64,000 bases of DNA, from positions 371,001 through 435,000 of the forward strand of contig JALIZF010001907.1 of assembly GCA_029948255.1 (NCBI GenBank), in the 5' to 3' direction. Shown one piece after another: positions 24,259 through 36,514 of this stretch (within the stretch, counting starts at the first letter, position 1; the number at the start of each line of letters is the position of its first letter). The DNA is from Telmatactis stephensoni. Its lineage: Eukaryota > Cnidaria > Anthozoa > Actiniaria > Isophelliidae. Below the pieces are notes generated by a model. The model worked only from the letters and a program-made list of their open reading frames with translations, had not been told where the DNA came from and ran no database searches. A program made the position numbers and the translations under genes.

Positions 24259-27200
24259 ATGGCGACAGCTATTGCAGTTTTACGATATGGACGACCATTT
24301 TGTGAAAAACAGATTTCAAGAAGTTTTAATCCAGTTAGGTAAGTTATGCAAAATAGTATTGTGCTTGTAACACGAAGAATCTGTAATATAAATATGATTT
24401 GACGAGTGTTTTTGCCTAGTTTTCCTAATAATGGTTGTGTTGTTGCCAGAATTTTGACTTTCCCCTTTGGTTTTTGAAAACTTTTCAGGAATAGATGTTT
24501 TGGTGGTCAACGATATTCATTTATACGGTATAAATCATGGAAATCTAGTGAGTCTAATGGTGCAGAGTTAGGAGAATTAATCATTACTAGTGGTAGAGCA
24601 AGACTTCTTATGAAACCACTGATCTTCACCGTTGTGGTAAGGTTATTGCTTTTTTGGCTTTAATACTCATGTCACTTTAAATAATTATATACCTAAGTCA
24701 GTTAGCAAGTGAGACAATTGCTAAGTCAATCAGACTGGTATTTGTTAGTGGTCAGTCAGTAAGTGAGCATCATTCCTTCCTTCCTCCCTTTCTTTCTTAC
24801 TTCCTTCATTTGTTCATTTATTCCTTCCTTTTTCATTCATTTGTGCCTTGATTCCCTACATATTTACTTTCTTTCATTGTTCCTTTCTTCCTTCCTTGCT
24901 CCCTAGCTCCCTCTCCCTCTCTTCTTTCCTTCCCTGTTACCCCCCGTTCCTTCCTTTCTTCAATAAGCCAGTAGTTTTTCTGGTCTGTCTGGTGGGTTGA
25001 TGTGTCAGTAACTTAGTAAGCCAGTCAGTTTATCAATCAGTCTATCATTCATTAGTCTGTCAGTATTCAAGAAAGTTGATCAGCAATTTGGTCCATAGCC
25101 AGATGGTTGGTTGTTTCAGGTCAAAGGAAGAGGGTTGTTTAGATGGAAAAAAGAGGAGAGATAATATCAACAAACTTAATGATCTCTAGAGCTTTAGCCT
25201 GCATTGCTGGCAGTCTGCTGTTCACCAGCAACACAGGCTACTAGAGCTGATTTATAACCTACTTTTCTAGGCTGGTGCAGGAACATTTGCTGGATGTGCT
25301 ATTTTACAATATGAGAGAATGCGTGCCAAGTATGCAAACTGGAATTCTAATTTAAACTCACTAAGATTACCCAAGTTATATGGATTCAGAGACAAGGTAA
25401 TTAACTGTAAATGTTGACATATTTGTAATATCAATCAAAGAAAAATCCAGATTCTGGGCAGTACTTTGTTTCCTGTCTGTATCGTGGATTGAAAATAGCA
25501 ACAGTCAAGGGGATTGAAATTTGAATTGTAATATTTTTTAATTTCCTCACAGCTGAATAGATGGTGGCAGACTTTACCGAATGGTTCTAAAACTGCAGCA
25601 GGCAAGAAATTATACAATTTTATTGAAAACAATTATTTAAGTTCAATATTGTTTCCCCAGGGATCAGTCATACCACATGTTGGTACAGTAGAATCCAATT
25701 TCTTGAACCTCCAAGGGAAATGAAAAAATTGGTTAAAAAATTGGGAGTTGGAGGAATCAGGGATAAAACTACAGTGAAACAAATTCAAGGGAAAGAACAA
25801 ATTATATTGGTTTGAGTTGTAGGGAGGTTCGAGAAATCAGGATTCTATTGTACTAATATTTCCTTTCTTTGCAGGAATTATATTTGTTAATACAGCGGTC
25901 TTCTTATTGTGGAAAATACCAGCAGTACAAATCCACATGTGGAGATGGTTTGTTTCACATCCTATCATAGGTACTAAAACTAATGCAATTATAGAATGAT
26001 AATAAAGTCATGACTATATATTATTTATTTAACAAATAGAACAGCTTTTTCTGTGCACCATGCAGTAATGCAGCTGACAGGAAGTGATAAGAGCATGAAG
26101 GAAGTGCAGGGATAGCTCTTGAGTGCTCTTGTTCCTCTCAGCACTTCCTATGTGCTCTATTAATGAATGGAGCACAGAAATAGCTGTTCTATTTGTTTTA
26201 TTGTATATTTGATAAATTGTGAAGTAGTTATTCAAGGAAAAAGTTTTTTGATTTTCCTTCATATTCAAAAGGCATGCATGCAGTCAAGCTTGTGCTGCTG
26301 ACATCAGAACTGTGCTCTGCCCTAGCAAAGCACAGCTTTTGACCATTCACAGCCTGCTTTCGATTGAACACATATAAATAAATAATAAATGATTAATGAT
26401 AGAGATTGGTGAAAAACAAAGTGCAGTAAACAAACAAGATGTGAACAGTTCAAAGTTTGATGAGATCATTGTTTTTCAGCAACAATCAATCATCAACCCC
26501 TTCAAATGAATTAATATCAAAAATGGATGAATGAATGAATGAATGAATGAATGAAAAAACAAATAGATTATAAAAGACTGCATGAATGAACAAATGAGTG
26601 AATGAATGAAGATTTCCCATACATGTCCATATTCCTGTTACACAATGTCCATTTTCTTTGATCCTCTCACAGCTCCTCCAATCACTCTTTTAACAAGTTG
26701 TTTTAGTCACATGGATTTCTGGCATGTTGCTATTAATATGTATGTACTATGGAACTTTGCACCAACTATAGAAGGTAAAGTGAACCCCCTTTTAAATATC
26801 TACTCTGTTATTTCTTACATAATTGTGGTAGCCACTGGATTAGTTTATGTACAGATAAAAAGGAAACAAGAAACAGCTCAGATAATGAGGAATGTGTCTG
26901 CACATATTTCTCCAAACACTGCATTTTATTGGGAAAATCTTTCTACTGTTGACAAGGTTTCTAGAACCCCATCAACTCAACTTTTAGTGCTACACCCCTG
27001 ATATGTAAAGTTTATTTTTCTTCCATTATAATTATTGCAGATCTTTTAGGGAAAGAACAGTTTATAGCATTCTATTTATCTGGAGGTAAGGGTCAACTTA
27101 AAGGATAATTTGTATAGGAAAATATTGCAAGATTATCAACTGAATGTATGTTGTGTCTCTAGGTATATTTGCTTCATTTGCTAGTCAAGCATTCCGTATC

Positions 27201-29850
27201 ATAGCTAAACAACCCATTCGGCCTTCACTTGGAGCAGTAAGTTTTGATTGTGTTTATACATCCATAATACATTTGAGTTCTTTTTGTTATTTTCCCATTC
27301 AGTTTCATTTATTCCCATTTTGAAATCCCATTTATTTCTATTCAGGAGCAGTAAGTTTTGATGGTGTTCATATATCTAGAATATATTTGAGTACTTTTTG
27401 TTATTTTCCCATTCAGTTTCATTTATTCCCATTTTGAAATCCCATTTCTTTCTAGTCAGGTGCATTGTTTGCTGTGTTGTCATTTGTTTGTATCACTCTT
27501 CCTAACACTGAACTAGCGCTGGTATTTTTTCCATGGTTTACTTTCTCTGCTGGAAAGGTATGTATATAATTCCCTTTCAGCGGGGAACTGTGAACAGGAA
27601 GTCCTTCCGATTGCACTAGTGATGGGATTCCTGTGGTTTAGACTAGACCTTTTTCGAGTTAAGAGGAGATATTTTTTTCAATGACGAGCAATAATGGCGA
27701 AAATATTATATTATATTTCAATTTTCAATATATATGTATTGTATATTTGAATTCTAAATATATTGTAATGTATTTATATTTGTACGAAATGGCAAATAAA
27801 CTTGAACTTGAACTTGAACTTGAAAAGCGACAAAAACTAGACCTTCGTGTGCGTTTTAATCCAAATTGTCGTTCTGGATTAACACTCAAACCCTTTTTCT
27901 ACCGGTTGAAAAGTGATGTACCAAGATAAAATACCTGTTTCTGTTTAAAACGGATTTTTTGAATTGTACAAAGACTTTTTCTTGAAGTTGTGTTTGAATT
28001 AAGCTTTTTTAAGCTGAATACAAAGAAAACATATAGCAAATGAGCAAATGAAGACCTAAACCTCATTTTCGATCTAAATTTTCGCTTTGGATTAGCACTT
28101 TGATTCAACTTTCATCGGCCAAAACTACTTACAAACAACTTAAACTTTCTGACAGAAATGATTTTAGTTTTGTACCACAGCTATTCTTCAACTCAGGAGG
28201 TCAGTTGTCGTTCACTGCTCGAACTTGAAAAAATCCTCTCTTAAATGATACCCATGCAAAACAAGACCACAGACGCACAAACAGGCTCACCCAAAAGAAG
28301 GCTAACTCTGCATAAATACATCGTTTACAAGTCAAAAAGCTCAGCGCTCTCTAGAAAATAAAAACTGTACTATTTGAAGTAATAATAATGATATTATTAA
28401 TAACATAATATCAATAATATTAGTAATATTAATAATAATAATATTATTATTATTTAATAGAGTGGTTTTCAAAAACCCGTAAAACAATTAATACCATTTA
28501 CTTTTTAATAGCGTGTATTGAACAATAGCAAACAAAAGACTTTTAGCGGAATAGCACTAAATAATTTAGTAAGTATTTCACGGGTTTATGAAAACCACTT
28601 TATTATTATTGCTATTATTGTTATATTATTACTATTTGAAGTAGCAAGGTTTTCGAGAAAAAAAAATGAGTTGTAAAAAACTCGGTCGCACTTTTCTTCT
28701 AATACTAAACCATTTTTGGGTTTCCTCCTCCTGGTTTTCTAGGCTCTCATGGGTGTAGTAGCTTTAGATGTTGCGGGTTTGATATTCCGATGGACAATGT
28801 TTGATCACGCCGCTCATTTAGGGGGAGTTATCTTTGGAGCGTAAGTATACTTTGATAATTCTTTGTTGTAAAATGGAATTCTTGTCCTTTCTCAAGAAAA
28901 TTTAACTTTTTAAAGGAAAAGCTATCCGAATTTTTCAGCTAATACGTTTGTGTGCCGTAATTCACCAATTGACTCCTAGCCGTCAGGTGGAACATTCATG
29001 AATTGTTCGGACATTGTCACGGAACTGTTGTATAAATGTACTGAACTTTGCCATAATTTTTCGATTTGATATAATTTGATTTACAGCTGTTTCGTTCGTT
29101 TTGATAAAAATAGTTCTAACCTTATTTTGAAATAGTATTTTCAACAATTCTTTGGATAACTGAACGACCAAATCGAGCCGGAAAAGTCTGTACATTTGTA
29201 CGATAATTCAGTGACAATGTCCCAACACTTTCGTGACTGTAACATGAAGTACGCCACGTGACGGCTAGGGGTCAATCGGTGAATCAGAATTGCTTAAAAG
29301 CCGAGAAGGCCAACCTTGTTTCCCGCTGAAACCACTTTTGTTTCATGTAAGAGAAAACCGATTTAGTGTTTCCCGCCAAAACGCTGATCCATCTGTGTTT
29401 CCGTGCGCGGCCATGAAAAGATTGAATAGGCGCGGGAAACCGGCACTAAATTGGCTTTCAGTGTTTCCCGCCAATTCAGTGTTCCCCGCCAAAACACCAT
29501 TTGCGTCTTGTGGCTGGTTGAAAGAGAAGTACGAAATGTTTTGTGCCGCGTTTGCGGGCTCATTCATTGAAAGCCAATTCAGTGTTTCCCGCCGTTTGCG
29601 TGACTGCGTCTTGTGACTGGTTGAAAGAGAAAGTCCAAGACATGTTTTGTGCCGCGTTTGCGGGCTCATGCATCTCAAAACTAAATCACGAAAGATGCTG
29701 ACAGAAATTTCAGAGAACTTACTTTAATCTTTTGCACTCGCTGTTTTTAGATTATATCTAAAGTATGGCCACCATTTCCTGTGGGACAAGAGAGGCTGGT
29801 TGATGCAAAAGTGGCACCGTTTGCGCGGCAGTGCAAAATCTCCTCCGTAA
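24259..29850 (+). CDS. PARL: PARL, mitochondrial rhomboid protease
   Basis: PARL is the inner-membrane rhomboid serine protease that cleaves PINK1, PGAM5 and other mitochondrial substrates. The eleven exons are 24259-24338, 24489-24636, 25271-25396, 25553-25601, 25875-25970, 26673-26774, 27041-27085, 27163-27236, 27456-27557, 28743-28840 and 29751-29850. All phases agree, giving 339 residues (human PARL is 379). The N-terminus is basic and lacks acids (MATAIAVLRYGRPF), fitting a mitochondrial presequence. Rhomboid landmarks are present: SHMDFWHVAINMYVLWNF, the active-site GASG with the catalytic serine, and DHAAHLGG with the catalytic histidine. The C-terminus (LYLKYGHHFLW, WHRLRG) also resembles PARL. 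GASG is split by intron 8 (GA at the end of exon 8, SG at the start of exon 9). Intron 4 starts with GC rather than GT. An AATAAA lies at 30211. Confidence 0.92.
26030..26200. mobile_element. Short MITE in PARL intron 5
   Basis: AACAAATAGAACAGCT on the left is mirrored by AGCTGTTCTATTTGTT on the right; CTGTGC/GCACAG pairs follow inside. About 165 bp, no coding capacity. Confidence 0.6.
27231..27458 (+). repeat. Tandem duplication of PARL intron 8 with its splice sites, period 114 bp
   Basis: GGAGCAGTAAGTTTTGAT, which spans the end of exon 8 and its donor, occurs at 27231 and again at 27345. The next 100 bases are also repeated up to the acceptor, TTTCTAGTCAG in the second copy and TTTCTATTCAG in the first. 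Confidence 0.9.
27690..27824 (+). mobile_element. Possible LINE/SINE 3' end with CTTGAA repeat tail
   Basis: An AT-rich stretch ends in AAATGGCAAATAAA followed by four CTTGAA units (27801-27824). Such short-repeat tails after AATAAA are typical of some non-LTR retroelements. No reverse transcriptase is visible. Confidence 0.4.
28461..28599. mobile_element. MITE in PARL intron 9
   Basis: AGTGGTTTTCAAAAACCCGT is mirrored by ACGGGTTTATGAAAACCACT; TA-rich microsatellite flanks both ends, so a TA target is possible. Confidence 0.6.
28960..29284. mobile_element. Fold-back element in PARL intron 10
   Basis: ATTCACCAATTGACTCCTAG, followed by CCGTCAGGTGG, on the left is mirrored by CCACGTGACGG and CTAGGGGTCAATCGGTGAAT on the right. 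Inside, TTGTCACGGAACTGTTG on the left loosely mirrors CAGTGACAATGTCCC on the right. About 325 bp. Confidence 0.6.
29325..29665. repeat. TTTCCCGCC-rich repeat cluster with a 103-bp duplication
   Basis: TTTCCCGCC occurs at 29369, 29464 and 29585, with near matches at 29329 and about 29481. A block starting GCGTCTTGTG and containing GGTTGAAAGAGAA and TTTGTGCCGCGTTTGCGGGC is present twice about 103 bp apart. TTTCCCGCC equals the E2F consensus, but a repeat origin is simpler. Confidence 0.6.
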
Positions 29851-31558
29851 GGACTAACGTAATAATCTTGCGACCATCCAGCCTGACGCGCGTCCACTGG
29901 CCAATCCTGAGGCTCAAGATTTTTACGAAGAATTTTTAGGCCAGTTTGATGATTGGTAACTTCAAGATATTGTTACGTTTACGCGAGAACAGCTACGTTT
30001 ACGTAGGACTTGTTACGTGTTATCTGCGTCAAAACGTAACGTATCAGCATGAGTACGAAAGAAAGTCCAATTTCGATTCACTGTCCAAGACCATTGTAGA
30101 AATAAGGGTTCAAAAAGATTAAAGTAAGTTATATTTCAACTTAAGGTGTTGATATCTTATCATTTAACAAGAACAACAAATATTCAATAATTTCCGACTT
30201 TTAATTTTCAAATAAAGAAATGTAAATTTTAAAATTAGCCTCAATATTTCACTATCATTCTGTTGTCAATTTTGGTCTAACGCGCGCATTGTAATTGGCT
30301 GCGGTTGGCATGCGCTACGTGGAGAAAATTGATAAGCTTTGTCCAGCTATATTGCCCTTGGGAAGCGACTACAGTGTTACAAGTTCGTTATTTTCGTGTT
30401 TCGATACTGACAATGTTCTCGTGATCTGTAGTTTGTGTACAGAAATGTCTAATCCAAGTTTGACACGCATCGGCAGCCAAAAAGCAACGCTTCACTTCTG
30501 GGGATGTGATTACATATTCATTGTTTGTGCTTTGAAAGTACAAATATCCGAATTTCCGAAAATAAACTTTCACATTCATTACCATAAATATTTGTAAACT
30601 ATATATTTGTAATTGGTGTCTCTAGGAATTTCGAGGTTTTTTTACTGATCTTCCAAAAATAACATTGTAATATTGGTCGCCTATTAATAAAGATCCGGCG
30701 AATTTGCCGCTAAGCGTCGAATACAAGAATTCTGCTAATTATATTTCTGTGTACCAAAGGTATAAGCTTAAAGAAAATAGACTTAGCATCAAAATATGAC
30801 ACCTATATAACTACCATTTAACTATTTCGACAATTTGGGCAATACTGTAAATATTTGTCTTGTGCAGTGAATAATATCTATAAAAGGTAATTTTGTATTC
30901 CAAAACAAAACAGTTCTGTTGAACTTATTGTTGATTTTGTAAGGGATTATATTGGGTATTAAAGTTTTGAATATTAGCGAATTTTTTCATTCACTACCGA
31001 AGCGCATTTTCCAAAGGAAATTTCTGCGACGCCATTTCATCGCTGAAAAGAGCAAAAAAAGTCATCGTTAAAAATTTTATTTTTTTCTATTTTTTCTAAA
31101 ATATAATAAATCTATCTATGTACAATGTTGACATTTTCAGTGGATAAATTGCTTATTATATTATCTACATTGTCTAATATAGTGCATTCAATGTCCAATA
31201 TTTTGATTTATATTTTTTTGTTTTTGTACTCAGTATGGAATCTATATGGATTAGTTCATCCTGCTGTGAGTATTGGAGTTTTGTTTTGACACGAACTGCC
31301 AACGGACTAAAGTACCAAGATACAGACTTTGCTTTGGAATTAAAGTGAATTGCAATTCTTTCGCTCAGTTATCCAGACCGATCAAAAAAACATGTAGTAT
31401 GTCCTAAACTGAACTATAGTTGCTGTCATTCGCTTTCTTTCACCCACCTTGTACTTGATGTGCATAATTTCCAACTAACACAATTTCATAATAAATAACA
31501 TCTATGAAATTTAAAATAATTTAGTTAATAAAATAACCCGTAGTTTTTTTTTGTATTG
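29851..31558. other. Intergenic region between convergent PARL and the CDK inhibitor
   Basis: It contains the presumed PARL 3' UTR with AATAAA at 30211 and AT-rich sequence. The frame at 30295-30597 shows no domain or splice structure and is not called. Confidence 0.6.
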
Positions 31559-31876
31559 TCAGTCTTTCTTTGGTGTGTATTGGAGCGTTCTCTCACTTGA
31601 AGAAGTGTCGTTGGCAACTTTCATTTCCTTATGCGACGCGGCGTCTTGTTTTTCATCGTTGCTCATCGATTCGCTGCAGTAATTCAACTCTTCGACATGC
31701 TTTACTCTGCATCCTTCAAGGGGTTTCCCAGTTTTGGGATCAAAATGCCATTTTTCTTTCATTCTTTGTGTTTCTTCTTGCTCCATTTTCTTTAATTCAT
31801 TGTCTAAATCTCTGTTGATTTGTTCGTGATCAACCGGCCACAGACAACGTTTCGCTTTACTTCTGTTGGGATCCAT
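31559..31876 (-). CDS. CDKN1: Cyclin-dependent kinase inhibitor, p27Kip1/p21Cip1 family
   Basis: Kip/Cip proteins bind cyclin-CDK pairs in the nucleus and block cell-cycle progress. This is a single exon of 105 residues with the ATG at 31874-31876. Residues from about 10 to 60 form the CDI domain: the cyclin-binding RCLWPVDHE (RNLFGPVDHE in p27), a predicted linker helix with many charged residues, then the CDK-binding KWHFDPKTGKPLEG (KWNFDFQNHKPLEG in p27). The tyrosine segment after it is reduced to ELNYC. The C-terminus has TPKK just before the end, resembling the p27 Thr187 site (TPKK) that is phosphorylated by CDK2 and read by SCF-Skp2. The protein is much shorter than human p27 (198 residues) because the region between the CDI domain and TPKK is short. 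No splice sites are needed. It is convergent with PARL. Confidence 0.88.
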   Translation of the reverse strand: MDPNRSKAKRCLWPVDHEQINRDLDNELKKMEQEETQRMKEKWHFDPKTGKPLEGCRVKHVEELNYCSESMSNDEKQDAASHKEMKVANDTSSSERTLQYTPKKD

Positions 31877-33993
31877 TTTGCCACGAATTCTCGATACGAG
31901 TAAACCAAAAAATTATTTGACTTCCAAACGACGAGATACCAGCGTGCAAAGTGAGGTTCTGTGGTCAGATTAAACAGCAGTAATCGAGCATTTAATATTG
32001 TGATGATATAGCAGGAAATACGTCTAGTTAGAAAACATGCCTAGGCTTGTATGATTCACGAGAAAAGCCAGTCAACCGTCGACAAAAAATATCGTAATCA
32101 TGACATCATTCATTTGAATAATTTGAAAGAAATATTTGAGTTTTAATTCCTAAAATAAATAAATACTAACGTTATTTATTTTTACATTGTCAGCACATTT
32201 TAAAATTTGTTATTTGAGCCACAAACTGGTTTGTGTACAGCTGATTTCATTGCGTGACTCCGGTCAAAGAATAATATTAATCCAAAAATATTACTCGAGA
32301 ACAAATTGTACAATTTTACTATCTTTTCAATGTCTAAAAATTGCTAATTATTCTCTAAAAACAGGAAGTTAAAATAAAATAGATATATCGATTATTTTAA
32401 AGGGGCCAGAGCCAAAACTTCAAACTCCAGAGGCCAAGGTAGTCTTGCTTGCTTGCTGGCGTTACGTCTAGTTTCCCGCGAAGCAAAACACATAACCGTC
32501 TTGACACGAGCGTCCGGTAATTTACTGTGAAAATTTCACTTTTCAATATAGTCTATTATTTAAAACGCTATTGCCTTACCTCTGCGGTTTTTCTTGCTGA
32601 TTTTAATGACAGAAAATAAAGCTTTTTCCTTTAATTTTGAAACACCTGTTTGCCTTTGGCCTCTATTAGCCTCTACCGGTTCGAGCTGTTCTCATTAATA
32701 TTGGTTTCGAGTCGTACAAGAATCTGTTGGAATTTGTTGGAACTACGCTAATTTTTCCCGCTTCTTTGTGCTCTAGCACAGCCACATCTGGGTCATCAAT
32801 TTCGTTTTATAACAATTATCATGTCCGTTCAAACTTGCCCCGGCGAATATTATCCGCAAAAATGCCACACAAAAATAGATTGTGACGTCATACACCACAG
32901 GTAGCCCGGTATGTCAACCTCAAGTGATCGAATGTGTTCTTGCCGGCTCGCCTTCACTATTAACATCCTCTGTTGTTTTTGTAGCTGTGTTCTTGTATAT
33001 TTTTATTTCGTTGTATTTTTTAGTGAACTATTTGTAGTATTTTCCGATGTCTTCCTGTTTATTGACGGCGTGTCTTAGAACGGAACTTAAAAAAGAGGAA
33101 GAACTAAAACAAGAGTGCCTATTTCGTTTTTATGGGTCACCGGATTGCAGATTTGTATCCGCTATTGACAATCTTTAGAGGAGATCTTTTCATGTTCAAG
33201 CATTGAGCAGCAAAAATCACTCAGTCGAAGAATAAGTGAAAGCTAAAGTCACAGAAGTTATTTCTTTTAGGTTGTTTGTAGTTGTTTTAGATTGATAAAA
33301 GTCAAATTAAGGTGTTAATCCAAAGTGAAAACTTTGAATTGGCCCTCCAGTCCCTCATTTGCCATATATATTCTTTACATTCAGCTTGAAAGTTGCTAAA
33401 TTTGAATAAAAATGAAAGATAACAACAATTCCAAAGACAGTTTTGCAGTTTTAAACATGCATTTTTTTTTGCTGATGACTGGTAAAAATAGAATTTGACG
33501 TGTTAACCGGCAGAGCAAAACTTGCAATGGGGACTAGTTTTTGGCATTTTTAAGCTATTATTACTCAACATCAAAAAACTCTCCTCTTATAATTGAAAAA
33601 ATAATCTCCTTTTAATCTCATAAAGAGCATAAAATTAGGGCATTGGAAATATTTGATTAACGGGACGTCAAAAAAGGGTTTACGTGAAATACTCAACCAT
33701 TTTCTGGCTTATTTATTTTCAATTGTCATTCAGACGCAGAGAGTTTGGATATGAGTGACAATGAAAGAGAAACTTCTGTCCGAACGGAAAATAAACTGGT
33801 TTACATCCTCAAGTTTCCATCTTCTACAGAGCCTGAATTCTGGAGTTTTCACGTTGTAGTTTCGTAGAATATCAGGTTGATTTCTTTGCAGTTCTGCTCA
33901 TCTGCACGTGCTGTTATTGTATTTTGTAATTAGGGTCATTGCCTTATGCTGCTGTCGTCCTCGTTGCCGTCTTAGCTGCTTAACGTCTCTTAA

Positions 33994-34367
33994 GTGGCTG
34001 TTTACATGATACCGGAATGAAGTTTCGTTCCGGTATGAAATTCAGCTTCATTCCACGTTTACATGCAAGAAAATCTAGACTGTAAAGCAGGTATTTATGT
34101 CCTTTTCGGTCTTTTTCAATGGTTTCGCTCATAAGGAGGTTTCATACCGATATGAGTGTCGTATATACCGCGTTTACAGGTACGAAATGTCGTTCCAGAA
34201 TTAACGTACGTTTCGTTCCGGAATGAAAACCCGAATTGAACTCGATCTCATTCCGGAAATTTTATCCTGGTATCATGTAAACACATACAATGAAACTAAT
34301 GAAATATATGGCAACCGTGATGAACTCGTTCCGGAATGAAACTCATTCTGACATCATGTAAACGGCA
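33994..34367. mobile_element. Fold-back element rich in CATTCCGGAA motifs
   Basis: GTGGCTGTTTACATGATACC with GGAATGAA on the left is mirrored by TTCCGGAATGAAACTCATTC and ATCATGTAAACGGCAC on the right. The inside repeats GTTTACATG and TTCGTTCCGGAATGAA in both orientations. Confidence 0.6.
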
Positions 34368-34930
34368 CATGAGAGAGGGTGTCCCTATGTAGTTGGGTTA
34401 CCCTAGGTGGTAGAGTTTCCCTTGTCCGTTTGTTTTACGCAGTTCGTTTCACATGTGAGGGAGGGTGCCCCTAGGGGCTAGGGTGCCCTTGCCTTGAAGC
34501 TAGGGTGCTCTTAATTCTATTGTTTTGTATTGTTTAATTTAGGCAATTTAACAGTCTCCGTAGTGTCGTCACACTCCGTGGATTTTACTTCCTTCCTCTT
34601 TCTCATAAGTACAAACGGAAAAGTTATTACAAAGCGTGACGAGATGTGTTATTAAAATTCGCGATCAGGGTCAAGTTATTACAAAATGCGACAAGTGGCT
34701 CATAGCCTGCGTAGATTTTGCGTAGCGGCCCTGGGAAGGGGAGATGGAGGGGAACTGGGGAGCTGGGGAAGGGGGCTGTGGACTGGGGACACGATGACGC
34801 AGAATATAATTTACAACTCATTAAAATGATTCTTGAATTATTTCCACAAATTTATGTTTATCGAGGTTCTGAAACGTTTGTTGTTGTTGTTGTTGTTGTT
34901 GTCATAGTAGAACAGAGATGAAGGAGCAAG

Positions 34931-35157
34931 GATCGATGGCACAGTTGGTTAGTGCGCGGCCTTCGGTGCGAGAGGTCCCGAGTTCGATCCCCAGCCAGAC
35001 CTCACATCCTTGTTTCGACTTCTTTCCAATCTGTGTAGCTTTAAATACCCTTAAAATGGAGCACTGATGGAGAGGGGGGAGTAAAATGAGCGCACCGTCG
35101 ACCTCAGGTTTGTCAGTTGAATTACTGTTACGAGTTATCGACGTTAAATATGGTCGC
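34931..35157 (+). mobile_element. tRNA-derived SINE, same family as 58575-58805
   Basis: The head has an A box (TGGCACAGTTGGTTAGTGCG at 34937) and B box (GAGTTCGATCC at 34980-34990). The body (CTCACATCCTTGTTTCGACT, TGTAGCTTTAAATACCC, GGAGCACTGATG) matches the minus-strand copy in a UGGT intron. It runs straight into the pentanucleotide array. Confidence 0.75.
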
Positions 35158-35585
35158 TTTACTTTACTTTACTTTACTTTACTTTACTTTACTTTACTTT
35201 ACTTTACTTTACTTTACTTTACTTTACTTTACTTTACTTTACTTTACTTTACTTTACTTTACTTTACTTTACTTTACTTTACTTTACTTTACTTTACTTT
35301 ACTTTACTTTACTTTACTTTACTTTACTTTACTTTACTTTACTTTACTTTACTTTACTTTACTTTACTTTACTTTACTTTACTTTACTTTACTTTACTTT
35401 ACTTTACTTTACTTTACTTTACTTTACTTTACTTTACTTTACTTTACTTTACTTTACTTTACTTTACTTTACTTTACTTTACTTTACTTTACTTTACTTT
35501 ACTTTACTTTACTTTACTTTACTTTACTTTACTTTACTTTACTTTACTTTACTTTACTTTACTTTACTTTACTTTACTTTACTTT
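35158..35585. repeat. (TTTAC)n pentanucleotide microsatellite, about 85 units
   Basis: The array is 428 bp of essentially perfect ACTTT/TTTAC units, so frames across it spell a five-residue repeat and are not genes. The lack of interruptions implies recent expansion; the true length may differ from the assembly. Confidence 0.98.
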
Positions 35586-35760
35586 AATAATACTCAGGGT
35601 AGGAAATTTCTAATGTTAGTTGAAACTCAACCAGTGCTCCAATTCTTTGCAATAGTTCTTAAGATAAAGACGTCGATATCCTTTCAGTTTCTTTTCTTCT
35701 ATTTTTATTTAGTTTTCTTTCATGTCTTTATTTACATATCTATAGTAATAATTTGTTCTA

Positions 35761-36483
35761 CTAAATTCTCCGATCAATCCTCTTTTTAAGTTTAGCAAGT
35801 TCCTTCAATATTTGTTTATCATCCTCCAACATTGACGAATCCAGAGATTCTAAATCTGTGTTATCGCGAGAAATTGTTGACTTGACAATTTGTTGAGCCT
35901 GCGCGTTGGAACGTAGAGACTTCATACGAACTTCGTCGTATTTGACTTGAACCTGCAATCATATTAGTAGATCAGGTCAGCGGAGATACAGTGTAGGTTA
36001 TTGAAGGAAGGAAGGAAGGAAGGAGGGGAGAAAGGTGTTGGAGAAAGAAAGGGAGGGAGGTTGGATGGAAGGTAGGATAAGAGGGAGGGAGGGAGGGAGG
36101 GAGGGAGGGAGGGAGGGAGGGAGGGAGGGAGGGAGGGAGGGAGGGAGCAAGGCTGGGATGGAGACACTTGACTGTGTTATTTTAGATCTTCCACGTAAAT
36201 CGAGTTTGTTATAAGGAGACCGAAGGGAACATATTCTAAGTCAGGAATTTCAGTGTTTGAATGGAGACCTGGCAGGGATGACTTCTAGTGTCGTTATTTA
36301 TCATTTATACCTCATCAAGAAGTTTCTTTGCTTCAGGGAAGTGCTTCCGTAACTTTGGATCTTTGTGGAAATTTTGTAGAACGTTTTCTAAAAAAAGGTA
36401 AACAAAAGGCAGCATGAGCATTGCAATCAAATAATCAATCAATCAGTCCTTCTGTACGTCCATTTAACATTTTGGAGCTCAAA

Positions 36484-36514
<31 letters not shown>

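Larger units (their letters stand above)
31877..35760. other. Intergenic region upstream of the CDK inhibitor and downstream of XRRA1
   Basis: No coding region is supported. It contains one E2F-like TTTCCCGCG at 32472-32480, about 600 bp upstream of the CDK inhibitor start, an element at 33994-34367, a SINE (34931-35157) and a long pentanucleotide array. Confidence 0.6.

Noticed and set aside
30295..30597. 100-codon frame downstream of PARL
   Set aside because: No recognisable domain, lies in 3' flank; treated as chance.
35086..35613. Long open frame spelling a five-residue repeat (LLYFT)
   Set aside because: It is the translation of the TTTAC microsatellite; period 5 makes every frame repetitive and open.
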